A DNA stretch of 64,000 nucleotides from an uncultured Alistipes sp. (GCA_905213895.1 CAJMKE010000014.1:16805-80804); one strand, 5' to 3'. Shown: positions 25,244 through 34,384, counted from the first letter of the stretch. Notes: generated by a model not told the origin, from the letters alone. Numbers and translations are program-made.

Positions 25244-26863
25244 TTAATATTCATCCGGTAAAATAACTGCTACGTCACTCGGCGGATAAAGCGAACCAAA
25301 ACATTTGTATCCGAATACAGGATTGCCCTGCTTGTCGATAAAAACATTGACATCACCGATTTTCACATCACCTATACCGCCATTGGAAAAACTTCCGGCA
25401 AAGTCATATTCGAACGGAATCACCGTCTTGCCCTTTTTGTCGATATAACCCCATTTACCGTTGCGGCAAACTCCCGCCAAACCGTTTCTGAAATAATAAA
25501 CGTAGTCGTATTCAGCAGGTATCACCACTTTTCCGCTTCGGTTCACGAATCCGTACTTCCCGTCGAATCTGACAACAGTCATATTTCCCGTAAAATTATG
25601 GCACATTTCATACTCGACAGGGACAACAACCCGTCCTTTCCTGTCGACAATACCGCACCTGCCGTCCTTCTCCACTTCTAAAAATCCTCTCCGGCAGTAC
25701 ATATCGCTGATATAATCGTATTCGCAAGGCACAATCATTTTGCCGTCATTATTCACCACACCTCTCCTGCCGTTTTTCCGGACTTCGAACATCCCTTTTT
25801 CCAGACATTCGATACGTTCGTATTCCATAGGCAGCACCGTCTTGCCCGACAAATCGACCAAACCCCATCTGTCCGTCATACAAACCGACAACAACGTTTC
25901 ATCGTTGGAAATTATATTTACGTCTTTGTATTCGCATGGCAATATCTCTCTGCCGGCGAAATCCAGCATACCCATTTTTCCGTCGCGCTCGACCAAAATA
26001 CCGTTGCTGTTCGCTTTTTTGGCTTTGTATTCGGGAAATATCTTCTTGCCGTCGAAATTCAACATCTCGACTTCGTCGTCAAGTTGGATATAAATGCCAT
26101 ATTCATCCGCCCATACACGGTCGTATATACACGGTACAATCTCGTTGTTGTGCGCATCCCTGAACCCGTACATATACCGGAATATCTTTGTCTCATGGTA
26201 TTTCGCAACCTCGAAAACGCCCTGTGATGCATAACATCCGGATGTAAATATAATGTAATCGCTTAAAGGGATAACCGTTTCTCCGCGAACGTTCAGTATT
26301 CCGTATTTTCTGTCCTCGGTGGAAACGACGAACAAGTCGGAAGCAACTTTACAACGCTTGCAGCAGCGGTATATGAACGGAATCACGGTTTTTCCGTTCA
26401 CGTCGATTGCACCCCACTTGCCGTTCAGCGACGCTGCGGCGAAGCACCTGTCCAACTCGACGAAATTATTCTTATTATTATAATTGTTCGGCGGATTGAA
26501 CTCGAAATGTTCGTCGTAGACGCACGGTATAATCTCCTCGCCCCCTACCGTGCGGTACCCCCACTTGCCGTTGATTTTCACGGAGAGATAACGGTTGTCG
26601 TTATCCATGTAGCAATCCTCGTAGATTAACGGCACTACCTCGTTTCCGCGATTGTCCACATATCCGCACCTGCCGTCCTTCTTCACTTTGGCACGGAAAT
26701 TACGGAATACGAAAACCTCGTCGTAAATCTTCGTTTTTTCGGCAATATTTCCGGAGTTCTGTTTTGCAGTCTTTTCGGCGGTACGTGCATTCACGCGACC
26801 GATGCCGACGGACAATATGCCCGCCAGAATCATCAGAGCAAAAATGTATGGTTTACCGTTCAT
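25244..26863 (-). CDS. WG-repeat protein, exported
   Basis: 539 residues with an N-terminal hydrophobic signal (YIFALMILAGILSVGIG). The rest is about a dozen WG (beta-rich) repeats of about 35-40 residues, each with a pattern like GKWGYIDKKGKTVIPFEYD or GRCGYVDNRGNEVVPLIYED. WG repeats form beta-propeller-like or extended scaffolds; most are of unknown function, some implicated in cell-surface interactions. Start at 26863 chosen for the signal; an upstream extension to 26914 is less plausible. Base composition is clearly more AT-rich than all neighbours and the codon choice is different, suggesting later acquisition. Confidence 0.88.
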   Translation of the reverse strand: MNGKPYIFALMILAGILSVGIGRVNARTAEKTAKQNSGNIAEKTKIYDEVFVFRNFRAKVKKDGRCGYVDNRGNEVVPLIYEDCYMDNDNRYLSVKINGKWGYRTVGGEEIIPCVYDEHFEFNPPNNYNNKNNFVELDRCFAAASLNGKWGAIDVNGKTVIPFIYRCCKRCKVASDLFVVSTEDRKYGILNVRGETVIPLSDYIIFTSGCYASQGVFEVAKYHETKIFRYMYGFRDAHNNEIVPCIYDRVWADEYGIYIQLDDEVEMLNFDGKKIFPEYKAKKANSNGILVERDGKMGMLDFAGREILPCEYKDVNIISNDETLLSVCMTDRWGLVDLSGKTVLPMEYERIECLEKGMFEVRKNGRRGVVNNDGKMIVPCEYDYISDMYCRRGFLEVEKDGRCGIVDRKGRVVVPVEYEMCHNFTGNMTVVRFDGKYGFVNRSGKVVIPAEYDYVYYFRNGLAGVCRNGKWGYIDKKGKTVIPFEYDFAGSFSNGGIGDVKIGDVNVFIDKQGNPVFGYKCFGSLYPPSDVAVILPDEY

Positions 26864-26935
26864 CACTTTCCTTTTTAAGTTATTGTAAGGTAACGCGGAC
26901 AAAACCCGCCGCAAAACCCGCCGTTTCCTTGCCGC

Positions 26936-28123
26936 TTATTTCAGTACGCCGAGTTCCTTGCCGACCTCGACGAAGGCTTCGACGCAGCGTTGCAACTGTT
27001 CGCGCGTATGTCCCGCCGAAACCTGAACGCGGATACGCGCCAGACCCTTCGGAACGACCGGATAGTAGAATCCCGTGACGAACACTCCCCTATCCTGCAA
27101 TTTCGCTGCAAATTCCTGCGACAACTTCGCATCGTAGAGCATCACGGCGCAAATTGCCGAGTCGGTCGGCTTGATGTCGAATCCCGCGGCAATCATCCTT
27201 TCGCGGAAGAACGCCACGTTCTCGACCAGACGGTCGTGCCATTCGTCGCTCTCACCGAGCATCTTGAAGAGTTCGATGCCCGCACCGACGATTGCCGGCG
27301 GCAGCGAGTTGGAGAACAGATACGGACGCGAACGCTGGCGCAGCATGTCGATAATCTCCTTGCGACCCGTCGTGAATCCGCCCACTGCACCTCCGAACGC
27401 CTTGCCCAGAGTGCCGGTGATGATGTCCACCTTGCCGCGCAGGTTGTAGAGTTCGGTGATTCCGCGACCCGTCCTGCCGAGTACGCCCGCCGAGTGGCAC
27501 TCGTCCACCATGACCAGCGCACGGTAGCGTTCGGCGAGTTCGCATATCCTGTCGAGCGGAGCGGCATTGCCGTCCATCGAGAATACGCCGTCGGTACAGA
27601 TGATACGGAAACGCTGTGCCTGGGCGCGTTTGAGGCAATCCTCCAAGGCATCCATATCGGCATTGGCGTAGCGGTAGCGCACAGCCTTGCACAGACGCAC
27701 GCCGTCGATGATAGAGGCGTGGTTGAGCGAATCGGAGATTATCGCGTCCTGCTCGGTGAAGAGAGGTTCGAACACACCGCCGTTGGCATCGAAGCATGCG
27801 GCGTAGAGAATCGTATCCTCCGTACCGAAATAGTCGGCAATGGCGCGTTCCAACTCCTTGTGGATGTCCTGGCATCCGCAGATAAACCGTACCGACGACA
27901 TTCCGTAGCCGCGGCTGTCCATAGCCCGTTTCGCAGCCTCGATGAGACGCGGATTGTCGGACAAGCCCAGATAGTTGTTGGCGCAGAAGTTGAGGCACGG
28001 TTTGCCGCCGACCTCTATCTCCGCGCTCTGCGGCGAACATATCACGCGTTCGCTTTTGTAAAGCCCCGCTTCCCTGATGGATTCGAGTTCCGCACTGAGG
28101 AACTCCTTGAAATCTCCGTACAT
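26936..28123 (-). CDS. kbl: Glycine C-acetyltransferase (2-amino-3-ketobutyrate CoA ligase)
   Basis: PLP enzyme that with threonine dehydrogenase degrades threonine: 2-amino-3-ketobutyrate + CoA to glycine + acetyl-CoA. 395 residues, nearly collinear with Escherichia coli Kbl: NFCANNYLGLSDNP, SVRFICGCQDIHKELE, DSLNHASIIDGVRLCKA, TDGVFSMDG, VDECHSAGVLG, the PLP lysine in ITGTLGKAFGGAVGG, and RQRSRPYLFSNSLPPAIV. Related acyltransferases (serine palmitoyltransferase, KAPA synthase) diverge at these blocks. No tdh neighbour. Promoter found about 80 bases upstream. Confidence 0.95.
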   Translation of the reverse strand: MYGDFKEFLSAELESIREAGLYKSERVICSPQSAEIEVGGKPCLNFCANNYLGLSDNPRLIEAAKRAMDSRGYGMSSVRFICGCQDIHKELERAIADYFGTEDTILYAACFDANGGVFEPLFTEQDAIISDSLNHASIIDGVRLCKAVRYRYANADMDALEDCLKRAQAQRFRIICTDGVFSMDGNAAPLDRICELAERYRALVMVDECHSAGVLGRTGRGITELYNLRGKVDIITGTLGKAFGGAVGGFTTGRKEIIDMLRQRSRPYLFSNSLPPAIVGAGIELFKMLGESDEWHDRLVENVAFFRERMIAAGFDIKPTDSAICAVMLYDAKLSQEFAAKLQDRGVFVTGFYYPVVPKGLARIRVQVSAGHTREQLQRCVEAFVEVGKELGVLK

Positions 28124-28204
28124 AGTGTTATGATGTTTCTATAAATCGCTTACATTTTTGCAGTCGAGGTCGCACCGAAGTTACGATTCTTAACCTCAAT
28201 ATTG

Positions 28205-28212
28205 CAAAGATA
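28205..28212 (-). promoter_or_regulatory. -7 box of kbl
   Basis: Minus-strand TATCTTTG followed by C; leader about 75 bases; no exact TTTG at the -33 position. Confidence 0.6.
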
Positions 28213-28278
28213 CCGCTTTTCGGCTCATTTTCCGCATAAAACCGGAACTTTTTTGAGGGCGGAGGTTACGAATTATCA

Positions 28279-28350
28279 CTTAAAGACATTAAAGTCCCTA
28301 AGGTCGTTAAGGACTTTAAGGAGGAGTATGGAGCGGATGCTCCATACTCC
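28279..28350. repeat. 9-bp array plus perfect 12-bp-stem hairpin
   Basis: Array 28280-28322 (ACATTAAAG, TCCCTAAGG, TCGTTAAGG, ACTTTAAGG), then GGAGTATGGAGC and its exact inverse separated by GGAT (28323-28350). In the divergent kbl-yhiM gap (28124-28424), which otherwise holds the kbl promoter and no gene. Confidence 0.8.
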
Positions 28351-28424
28351 GACGGTATTACGGCATTTCCGCCCCGCCTTGGTTCGGAATTTGCATCGCT
28401 CCCGCACGAAAAACATTTTCTGTC

Positions 28425-29465
28425 ATGAATCACGGAATAAGCATCCTTTTTCGCGCCATACCATTGTTCATGGGCGCGTTCTGTTTCGCCTTCGGGGCGT
28501 ATGTATTCGCATCGGGAAACGACGTCGCACGACTGACGGCGGGTCCCGTGGTATTCTTCCTCGGCGCGATATGCGTCGCGCTGTACTGCAGAGCCGCGAC
28601 CATAATCAGTCAGATAATAGGCACTTACAACGAAGCCGCGAAGTATTTCTTCCCTATTCTCGGCTACTCGTGCGCACTAATCACGCTGATTTGCGGAATA
28701 CTGATTCTCGCATCCGACATGCCGGGCGGCTTCGTTACCGGACATGTGGTCTGCGGACTCGGATTCATCACCGCCTGCGTTTCGACCGCCGCGACGTCGT
28801 CCACGCGGTTCTCGCTGATTCCCAAGAACTCCGCCGACGGGACGTTCGCCGTCAATCCGGCAGGATTCTCGCGCGGGCAGGCTTCGGCACTGATTTACGT
28901 CGTATCGGCGATAGCGGCGGCGATGTGGCTGTGGTGTCTGGTGGTATTCGTCGTAGGTCGCTCCAACGAACATATCGTTTCGGGGTGCGTGCTGTTCGGC
29001 ATCGCATGCGTATGCACGTCGCTCATTGCACTCGTGGCGAGCATAGTGCGTCAGGTGCGCGGAACATACACTCTCTTCGAGGGCAGAAGGTGGATTACGC
29101 TCGTACTCGTCATGGGCGGTCTGGCATTCGTACTCGGACTCGTAATGGTGTTCGCCTACATCGGCAAGCCGATAAACTTCGTGGGATTCGTGCTTATGGG
29201 ACTTGCGCTGATATGTTGGAGCATTTCGAGCAAGGTGATACTGCTCGCCAAGATATGGCATGCCGACTTCCCGCTGGCGGCGCGCATACCGATAATTCCG
29301 ATACTCACCGCGCTGACATGTCTTTTCCTCGCGGCATTCCTGTTCGAGGCGGCGGTGTTCGACGCCAAGTACTTCGTCGCGGCACGCGTGATAACGGGTT
29401 TCGGAGCGATATGCTTCACGCTCTACTCGATAGTGTCGATACTCGAAAGCGGCGCGAAGAAATGA
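28425..29465 (+). CDS. yhiM: YhiM-like inner membrane protein (DUF2776)
   Basis: 346 residues with about ten hydrophobic segments. Strong resemblance to Escherichia coli YhiM across its length: the opening RAIPLFMGAFCFAFG, FPILGYSCALITLICG, GHVVCGLGFITACVSTAATSS followed by SLIPKNS, RIPIIPILTALTCLFLAAFL, and the ending ITGFGAICFTLYSIVSILESG. In E. coli the protein has been linked to acid stress; the mechanism is unknown. Its presence in a Bacteroidota chromosome is not typical in my experience, but base use does not differ from the neighbours. Ends in a strong terminator. Confidence 0.88.
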   Translation: MNHGISILFRAIPLFMGAFCFAFGAYVFASGNDVARLTAGPVVFFLGAICVALYCRAATIISQIIGTYNEAAKYFFPILGYSCALITLICGILILASDMPGGFVTGHVVCGLGFITACVSTAATSSTRFSLIPKNSADGTFAVNPAGFSRGQASALIYVVSAIAAAMWLWCLVVFVVGRSNEHIVSGCVLFGIACVCTSLIALVASIVRQVRGTYTLFEGRRWITLVLVMGGLAFVLGLVMVFAYIGKPINFVGFVLMGLALICWSISSKVILLAKIWHADFPLAARIPIIPILTALTCLFLAAFLFEAAVFDAKYFVAARVITGFGAICFTLYSIVSILESGAKK

Positions 29466-29470
29466 AAAAT

Positions 29471-29501
29471 GCGGGGATTTTCAGTCCCCGCTTTTTTTTT
29501 T
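29471..29501 (+). terminator. Terminator after yhiM
   Basis: GCGGGGA...TCCCCGC followed by ten T residues, six bases past the stop. Textbook form. Confidence 0.95.
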
Positions 29502-29660
29502 AAGGTCTTTAAAGTCATTAGGGTCTTTAAGGAGAAAACCACTACCGACCTCCCTGCCCGACCTTAAAGCGGCAGGCATTAAGCCTGCCGCGAGACCTTA
29601 TAGCCGACGACTTTTGGTCGTCGGCTGACCCTAACGACCTTAAACCACCGGCACGTGAGA
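29502..29660 (-). repeat. Composite 9-bp-array/hairpin element, copy 2
   Basis: Read on the minus strand from the S46 stop: TCACGTGCCGGTGG, 9-bp units, hairpin GCCGACGAC/GTCGTCGGC, linker TATAAGGTC, hairpin GCGGCAGGC/GCCTGCCGC, linker CTTTAAGGTC, GGGCAGGGAGG module, then 9-bp units up to the yhiM terminator. Two hairpins in this copy. Confidence 0.8.
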
Positions 29661-29665
29661 CCACC

Positions 29666-31783
29666 CTACCTCTTCACAATCTCCATCTCGTCGAGCAGCC
29701 ACGATGCGCCGGCGAACTTGTCGATGACGAACAGTACGTAGCGCACATCGACCGATATGGTGCGTTGGAGATTAGGCTCGAACGCCACGTCGCCCGACAT
29801 CGCCTCCCAGTTGCCGTCGAACGCAAGTCCTATCAACTCGCCCTTCGCGTTGAGTACCGGCGAACCCGAGTTGCCGCCCGTGATGTCGCAGTCGGCGAGG
29901 AATCCCACGTGCAGCGTTCCGTCCTTGTCGGCATAGCGACCGTAGTCGCCCGCGGCGTACAACTCCTTCAAACGCTCCGGAACGGTAAATTCGGTAGGAT
30001 TCGACTTGTCCTCCTTCTCAATCACGCCTTTCAGCGTCGTGAAGTATCCGTACTCCACACCGTCCTGCGGCGAGTAAGGCAGCACGCGACCGTAGGTCAT
30101 GCGGATAGTCGAGTTGGCATCCGAAGCCCACGCCTTGTCGGGATGCTGCAACATCAGACCGGCGATATATTTACGGTGTCCGTCGGCATAGCGCAGACCC
30201 ACTTCGGGAGCGACCTTGCATTTCTCCCCGACGAACCTGTCTATCGATTTCGCCAGAGCCATAGCAGGGTCGGCAGCGACCTTTTCAGCCGAGAAATCGT
30301 CGAAAAGAGCCATCGTAGCCGCTTCGGACGCGAAAACGGAGTTGTCGTACAGATAATCGACGTAAGCCGCTATATCGCCGCCGAAATCCTTGTCGATTAT
30401 GTCGGCATAGAACGACGGCACCTCCTTCATGTTCTCACGCGCGATGGTGAGCATACGCGCAGCCACCTTGCGGTCGGTCGCGGCATCGTAGTCCTTGTAG
30501 AATCCCGCGAAGGCGGTCTTGTAACGCTCCGGATTGTCGTTTTTCCCGACATTTTCGAGCGACCATGCCGGTTTGAGCAACTCTATCGAGTAGAGAGCCT
30601 CGCCGACGTACTGCATCAGCGCGCGCGGATAGGTGCGCTCCTCAACGGCACTCCTTATCTTGTCGAGCGCATCGATATAACCCTCCTCGGGCAGCGTATT
30701 CGCGGCAGCCCACCGGCGGAACGACTCCTCCTGAGCCTGCTTGGAAGCCTTCACGCCGAGACGGCGTATTCCGCGCGACATGCCTATCGAGTTTTTCCAG
30801 TAGTTGGACGAACGGGCGTACTTCGAGGCGTACTTGATGCGCACCTCGTCGCTCGCAGCCATATCCTTTTTCAGAATCGCCTGACGCTCGCCGCGGATAA
30901 AGATGCGCTGCGGATTCTGCACGTCGAGCATCTCGTCGATTTCATACGACGTCATGTAGCGTTGGGTCGAACCCGGAAATCCCATTATCATCGCGAAGTC
31001 GTTCGGCTTGTAGCCGTCGAGCGAGATTTTCAGGAACTTTTCCGCCTTGTACGGAACGTTGTCGGGCGAATATGCGGCGGGCTTGTTGTCCTTGTCGGCA
31101 TAGATGCGGAAAATCGAGAAGTCGCCCGTATGGCGGGGCCACATCCAGTTGTCGGTATCGCCGCCGAACTTGCCTATCGACGTCGGCGGAGTACCCACCA
31201 GACGTATATCCTTGAACACCTCTATCACGAACGCGAAGTAGCGGTTGCCGCCGAAGAACTCGCGCACGACGATTTCGCGGTCAGGGTTCCGCTCCGCCAG
31301 TTCCGCGCGCAGTACCTTGATATTGGCTTTGACGAGATTGGCAAACTCCTCGCCGCCGGCGATGCTCGGCACGTTACCCAGCACAAGTTCGGTAACGTCC
31401 TCTATCTTGCGGACGAAGCGGATTTCAAGCCCCGGAGCCGGAATCTCCTCGGCGTTAGACTGCGCCCAGAATCCGTATTTCAGATAGTCATGCTCGACCG
31501 ACGAGAGCGACTGTATCGCGCCGTAGCCGCAATGGTGGTTGGTGAACACCAGTCCTTCGGGCGACACGACCTCGCCGGTACATCCCCTGCCGAAAATCAC
31601 TATCGCGTCTTTGAGCGACGATTTCTCGGCGGAGTAGATGTCGTCGGCAGTCAGTTTGCAGCCGTACTTCTTCATATCCCTGATGTTCATCTTCTGGATG
31701 TAGGGCAGCAGCCACATACCCTCGTCGGCAGCAGCCGACAGCGAAACAGCCGCAAGGGCTATCGATAAAAGCAGTTTTTTCAT
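29666..31783 (-). CDS. S46 family dipeptidyl-peptidase (DPP7-like)
   Basis: 705-residue periplasmic serine exopeptidase that removes dipeptides from oligopeptides; central to peptide feeding in Bacteroidota. Signal peptide LLLSIALAAVSLSAAADEG. Catalytic triad regions: His in FTNHHCGYGAIQ (about 80), Asp in TDNWMWPRHTGDFSIFRIY (about 215), Ser in TGGNSGSPVLNAKG (about 643). The residue after GLAFD is Gly; in Porphyromonas DPP7 it is Gly and in acidic-specific DPP11 it is Arg, so a DPP7-type preference for hydrophobic P1 is inferred. Length matches the family. Confidence 0.93.
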   Translation of the reverse strand: MKKLLLSIALAAVSLSAAADEGMWLLPYIQKMNIRDMKKYGCKLTADDIYSAEKSSLKDAIVIFGRGCTGEVVSPEGLVFTNHHCGYGAIQSLSSVEHDYLKYGFWAQSNAEEIPAPGLEIRFVRKIEDVTELVLGNVPSIAGGEEFANLVKANIKVLRAELAERNPDREIVVREFFGGNRYFAFVIEVFKDIRLVGTPPTSIGKFGGDTDNWMWPRHTGDFSIFRIYADKDNKPAAYSPDNVPYKAEKFLKISLDGYKPNDFAMIMGFPGSTQRYMTSYEIDEMLDVQNPQRIFIRGERQAILKKDMAASDEVRIKYASKYARSSNYWKNSIGMSRGIRRLGVKASKQAQEESFRRWAAANTLPEEGYIDALDKIRSAVEERTYPRALMQYVGEALYSIELLKPAWSLENVGKNDNPERYKTAFAGFYKDYDAATDRKVAARMLTIARENMKEVPSFYADIIDKDFGGDIAAYVDYLYDNSVFASEAATMALFDDFSAEKVAADPAMALAKSIDRFVGEKCKVAPEVGLRYADGHRKYIAGLMLQHPDKAWASDANSTIRMTYGRVLPYSPQDGVEYGYFTTLKGVIEKEDKSNPTEFTVPERLKELYAAGDYGRYADKDGTLHVGFLADCDITGGNSGSPVLNAKGELIGLAFDGNWEAMSGDVAFEPNLQRTISVDVRYVLFVIDKFAGASWLLDEMEIVKR

Positions 31784-31862
31784 ATACTTTTCTATTTATG
31801 ATTCCTATCACGTGATTCTACGCAACGGAGAAATTACCGTATGCGACAAAAATTTTCCGTGT

Positions 31863-31948
31863 TACCCACCCCCTAAATCCCCCGCCTGTGCGGGGGACTT
31901 TTAAGAGAGCGTTTTTTTTCATTAAGGTCTTTAAAGTCCTTAAAGATT
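31863..31948. repeat. C-rich palindromic repeat plus short 9-bp array
   Basis: ACCCACCCCCTAAATCCCCC, then CGCCTGTGCGGGGGACTTTT (third copy of the C-rich element), followed after a T run by CATTAAGGT, CTTTAAAGT, CCTTAAAGA just behind the nadA stop. Confidence 0.65.
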
Positions 31949-32885
31949 ATTTCACGTTAATCATATTCACTATCGAGCGTTCGGCGGCCTTGCGCACCGC
32001 CTCGTCCATCACGATTTCGGGCGCCTCGTTTTCAAGGCAGCGGCAGATGCTCTCCAAAGTTACCATCTTCATATAGCGGCACTCGTTGCAGCCGCATGTC
32101 GAGTCGACGGGCGGAGCCGGAATGAACGTCTTCTCCGGAAAGCGGCGGCGCATCTCGGCGAGGATGCCCGCTTCGGTTACGACGATGAATTCGCTGCGGT
32201 CGCTCCTGCCGCAGTATTCGAGTATTCCCGCCGTCGAGCCTACGTAGTCCGCCACTTCGGCGATATGGGCTTTGCACTCGGGATGCACAACCACCGCCGC
32301 CTGCGGATGTTCGCGGCGCAGGGAGAGAATCTTCTCCAACGAGAACTCCTCGTGGACGTGGCACGCGCCGTCCCACAGCACCATATTGTCGCGTCCCGTA
32401 AGTTTCTTTATATAGGAGCCGAGGTTGCGGTCGGGAGCGAAGATTATCGGCTGTTCGCGCGGAATGCTCTCGACGACCTTCAAGGCGTTCGACGAGGTAC
32501 AGCAGATGTCGGTGAGAGCCTTCACGCCTACGGTCGTATTGACGTAGGAGACGACCTTGTGTCCGGGGTATTTCGCCTTGAATGCGGCGAATTCGGCGAC
32601 ATCGCACGACTCGGCGAGCGAGCAGCCCGCTTCGGGATTCGGGATAAGCACCTTCTTGTCGGGCGACAGCACCTTGGCGGTCTCTGCCATGAAGTGTACG
32701 CCGGCGAAGAGTATTATGTCGGCATCGGTATCCTTCGCCTTTACCGACAACGCCAGCGAGTCGCCGAGGAAATCGGCAACAGCCTGCACTTCGGGCGTCG
32801 TGTAGTAATGGGCGAGGATGACGGCATTCTTCCCGCGTTTGAGTTCGGCGATTCGTTCGATGAGTTTCGACTTGTTATCGACCAT
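31947..32885 (-). CDS. nadA: Quinolinate synthase
   Basis: [4Fe-4S] enzyme condensing iminoaspartate with DHAP to quinolinate for NAD synthesis. 312 residues. Cluster cysteines are in PNPEAGCSLAESC (Cys near 88), SYVNTTVGVKALTDICCTSSN (Cys near 128) and DSTCGCNECRYMKM (late Cys). HYYTTPEVQAVADFLGDS and LWDGACHVHEEFS are family blocks. nadB and nadC are not in the window. Transcribed away from the candidate origin gap; I saw no clear -7 box in the AT-rich upstream sequence. Confidence 0.96.
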   Translation of the reverse strand: MVDNKSKLIERIAELKRGKNAVILAHYYTTPEVQAVADFLGDSLALSVKAKDTDADIILFAGVHFMAETAKVLSPDKKVLIPNPEAGCSLAESCDVAEFAAFKAKYPGHKVVSYVNTTVGVKALTDICCTSSNALKVVESIPREQPIIFAPDRNLGSYIKKLTGRDNMVLWDGACHVHEEFSLEKILSLRREHPQAAVVVHPECKAHIAEVADYVGSTAGILEYCGRSDRSEFIVVTEAGILAEMRRRFPEKTFIPAPPVDSTCGCNECRYMKMVTLESICRCLENEAPEIVMDEAVRKAAERSIVNMINVK

Positions 32886-33330
32886 GTCTTTTATTTTTTA
32901 ATGTTTTTTTTCCTTATTTATTATTCTGCCCGTCATGTTGAGCGGATGACGGTCGGATTTCAATTTTTATTGTTTTTATATTTATATCTATAATTAAATA
33001 ATAAATAAACAATAACAATAAAGGCTGTTGAAACTGTCGGTAACTTTTTCCTAAAATATTTACCGACAACCGAGGTTCACAAACCTCCTCTCCATGTCGC
33101 TGCGGTTCAGCGGACGCCGGTTGTTTTCAACAAATGTCGAAAACGGTTATCGACATTTCGACACCGCTTTTTTTCAACATCCGCCGCCCCGTCCGCTGAC
33201 GATAAACTATCGATAACTTTTCATAACTTTCCGTTTCCTGCGCCGCTCCCGCCCGTTTTCGGGTTTTTCGACAAGTTGTTGAAAGTTATCGAAAGTTGTT
33301 GCACGGGTTATCAACACTGTTTGGCGAGGT
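32886..33330. other. Candidate replication origin (oriC)
   Basis: A 425-base gap without genes between nadA and mrp. 32958-33022 is almost pure A/T in a GC-rich genome, as expected of an unwinding element. It is followed by DnaA-box-like sites: TTATCGACA (33147-33155), TTATCGATA (minus, 33208-33216), TTATCGAAA (33286-33294), TTATCAACA (33308-33316; one change from TTATCCACA), plus several TTTTCAACA/TTGTTGAAA. Two parS-like sites lie 10 kb away. No dnaA is in the window. An autoregulatory or nucleoid-protein region is the alternative. Confidence 0.5.
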
Positions 33331-34384
33331 TTTCAACAACCTTTTCGGCTGCATGTCGATAATGTTCCTCCACCTGCGGGTCGGTTGCGGCGGCAGGCAT
33401 TCCGTCGTCGCTGCCCTGCATAACGGACTGGATGATAGGTATCTCCCCTATCGTCTCCACTCCCGCCTGCTCGGCATAGCGGCTCGCCCCGCCATTGCCG
33501 AAGATGTAGTAGCGGTTGTCGGGCAACTCCTTCGGCGTGAACCATGCCATGTTCTCGATGATGCCGAGTATAGGTATGTTCACATTCGGATTGCGGAACA
33601 TCTCCACACCCCTTATAACGTCCGCCACGGCGATTTGTTGCGGCGTCGAGACGATTACCGCCCCGTCGATGTGCAGTTCCGAGATTATCGACAGATGGAT
33701 GTCGCCCGTTCCCGGCGGCAGGTCGATGAGCAGGAAGTCGAGTCCGCCCCACTTCGTCTGGTGTATCAGTTGTCGCAATGCGCTGTTCGCCATCGTGCCG
33801 CGCCACAGCAGAGCGTCGGTAGGTCGGATGAACATCGCTATCGAAATCAGTTTTATGCCTGCCTTTTCAGCCGGAATGATGTAGTCGGTGCCGTCGATGT
33901 TCTCGGCATCGGGTACGTAGCCTTCCAGACCGAACATCTTCGCCTGCGACGGTCCGTAGATGTCGGCGTCCAGCACTCCTACGCGGTATCCCATGTTGCG
34001 CAGCGCGACGGCGAGATTCGACGTGACGGTCGATTTGCCTACGCCGCCCTTGCCCGACGCCACGGCGACGATTTTGCGGATGCCGCCTACTGTCGAGTGG
34101 GCGTGTATCTCGTCTATCGCCTCCTGCGCCTTGGAGCGTCCGCCGCCCTCGCCCTCCTTGATAAAGACGGTGATGGTCTTGTCCGGAAATTCGGCTGCGA
34201 GCGCATCTTCGACACGCTTCTTGATTTTCATTGCGAACGGGTCGCGCTGCTTGGCGAACCGCAGGGCGACGGTTATCTTGCCGTCATCGGCAGCGATGCT
34301 CTCGACGATGCCGCTGCTGACGATGTCGGTTTCGGTCTCGGGGTGTACCACCCCGCCGAGGATTTTTGATATACGGTCTTTCAT
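33311..34384 (-). CDS. mrp: Mrp/ApbC family iron-sulfur carrier ATPase
   Basis: 357 residues. N-terminal DUF59/MIP18 domain (about 1-75), then a deviant Walker A VASGKGGVGKSTVTSNLA (about 105), VLDADIYGPSQ, LLIDLPPGTGDIHL and IVSTPQQIAVADV. Proteins of this family bind and transfer Fe-S clusters. The usual CxxC motif after ENM is absent (ENMAWFTPKELPDNRYYIFG), as in other Bacteroidota homologues I know; the only late Cys is the final residue. Start at 34384; the -7 box lies seven bases upstream. Its 3' end reaches into the candidate origin. Confidence 0.93.
   Translation of the reverse strand: MKDRISKILGGVVHPETETDIVSSGIVESIAADDGKITVALRFAKQRDPFAMKIKKRVEDALAAEFPDKTITVFIKEGEGGGRSKAQEAIDEIHAHSTVGGIRKIVAVASGKGGVGKSTVTSNLAVALRNMGYRVGVLDADIYGPSQAKMFGLEGYVPDAENIDGTDYIIPAEKAGIKLISIAMFIRPTDALLWRGTMANSALRQLIHQTKWGGLDFLLIDLPPGTGDIHLSIISELHIDGAVIVSTPQQIAVADVIRGVEMFRNPNVNIPILGIIENMAWFTPKELPDNRYYIFGNGGASRYAEQAGVETIGEIPIIQSVMQGSDDGMPAAATDPQVEEHYRHAAEKVVENLAKQC

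Noticed and set aside
31808..31816. TCACGTGA upstream of the S46 peptidase gene as a further parS site
   Set aside because: Only the central eight bases match; flanks do not fit the 16-base core.
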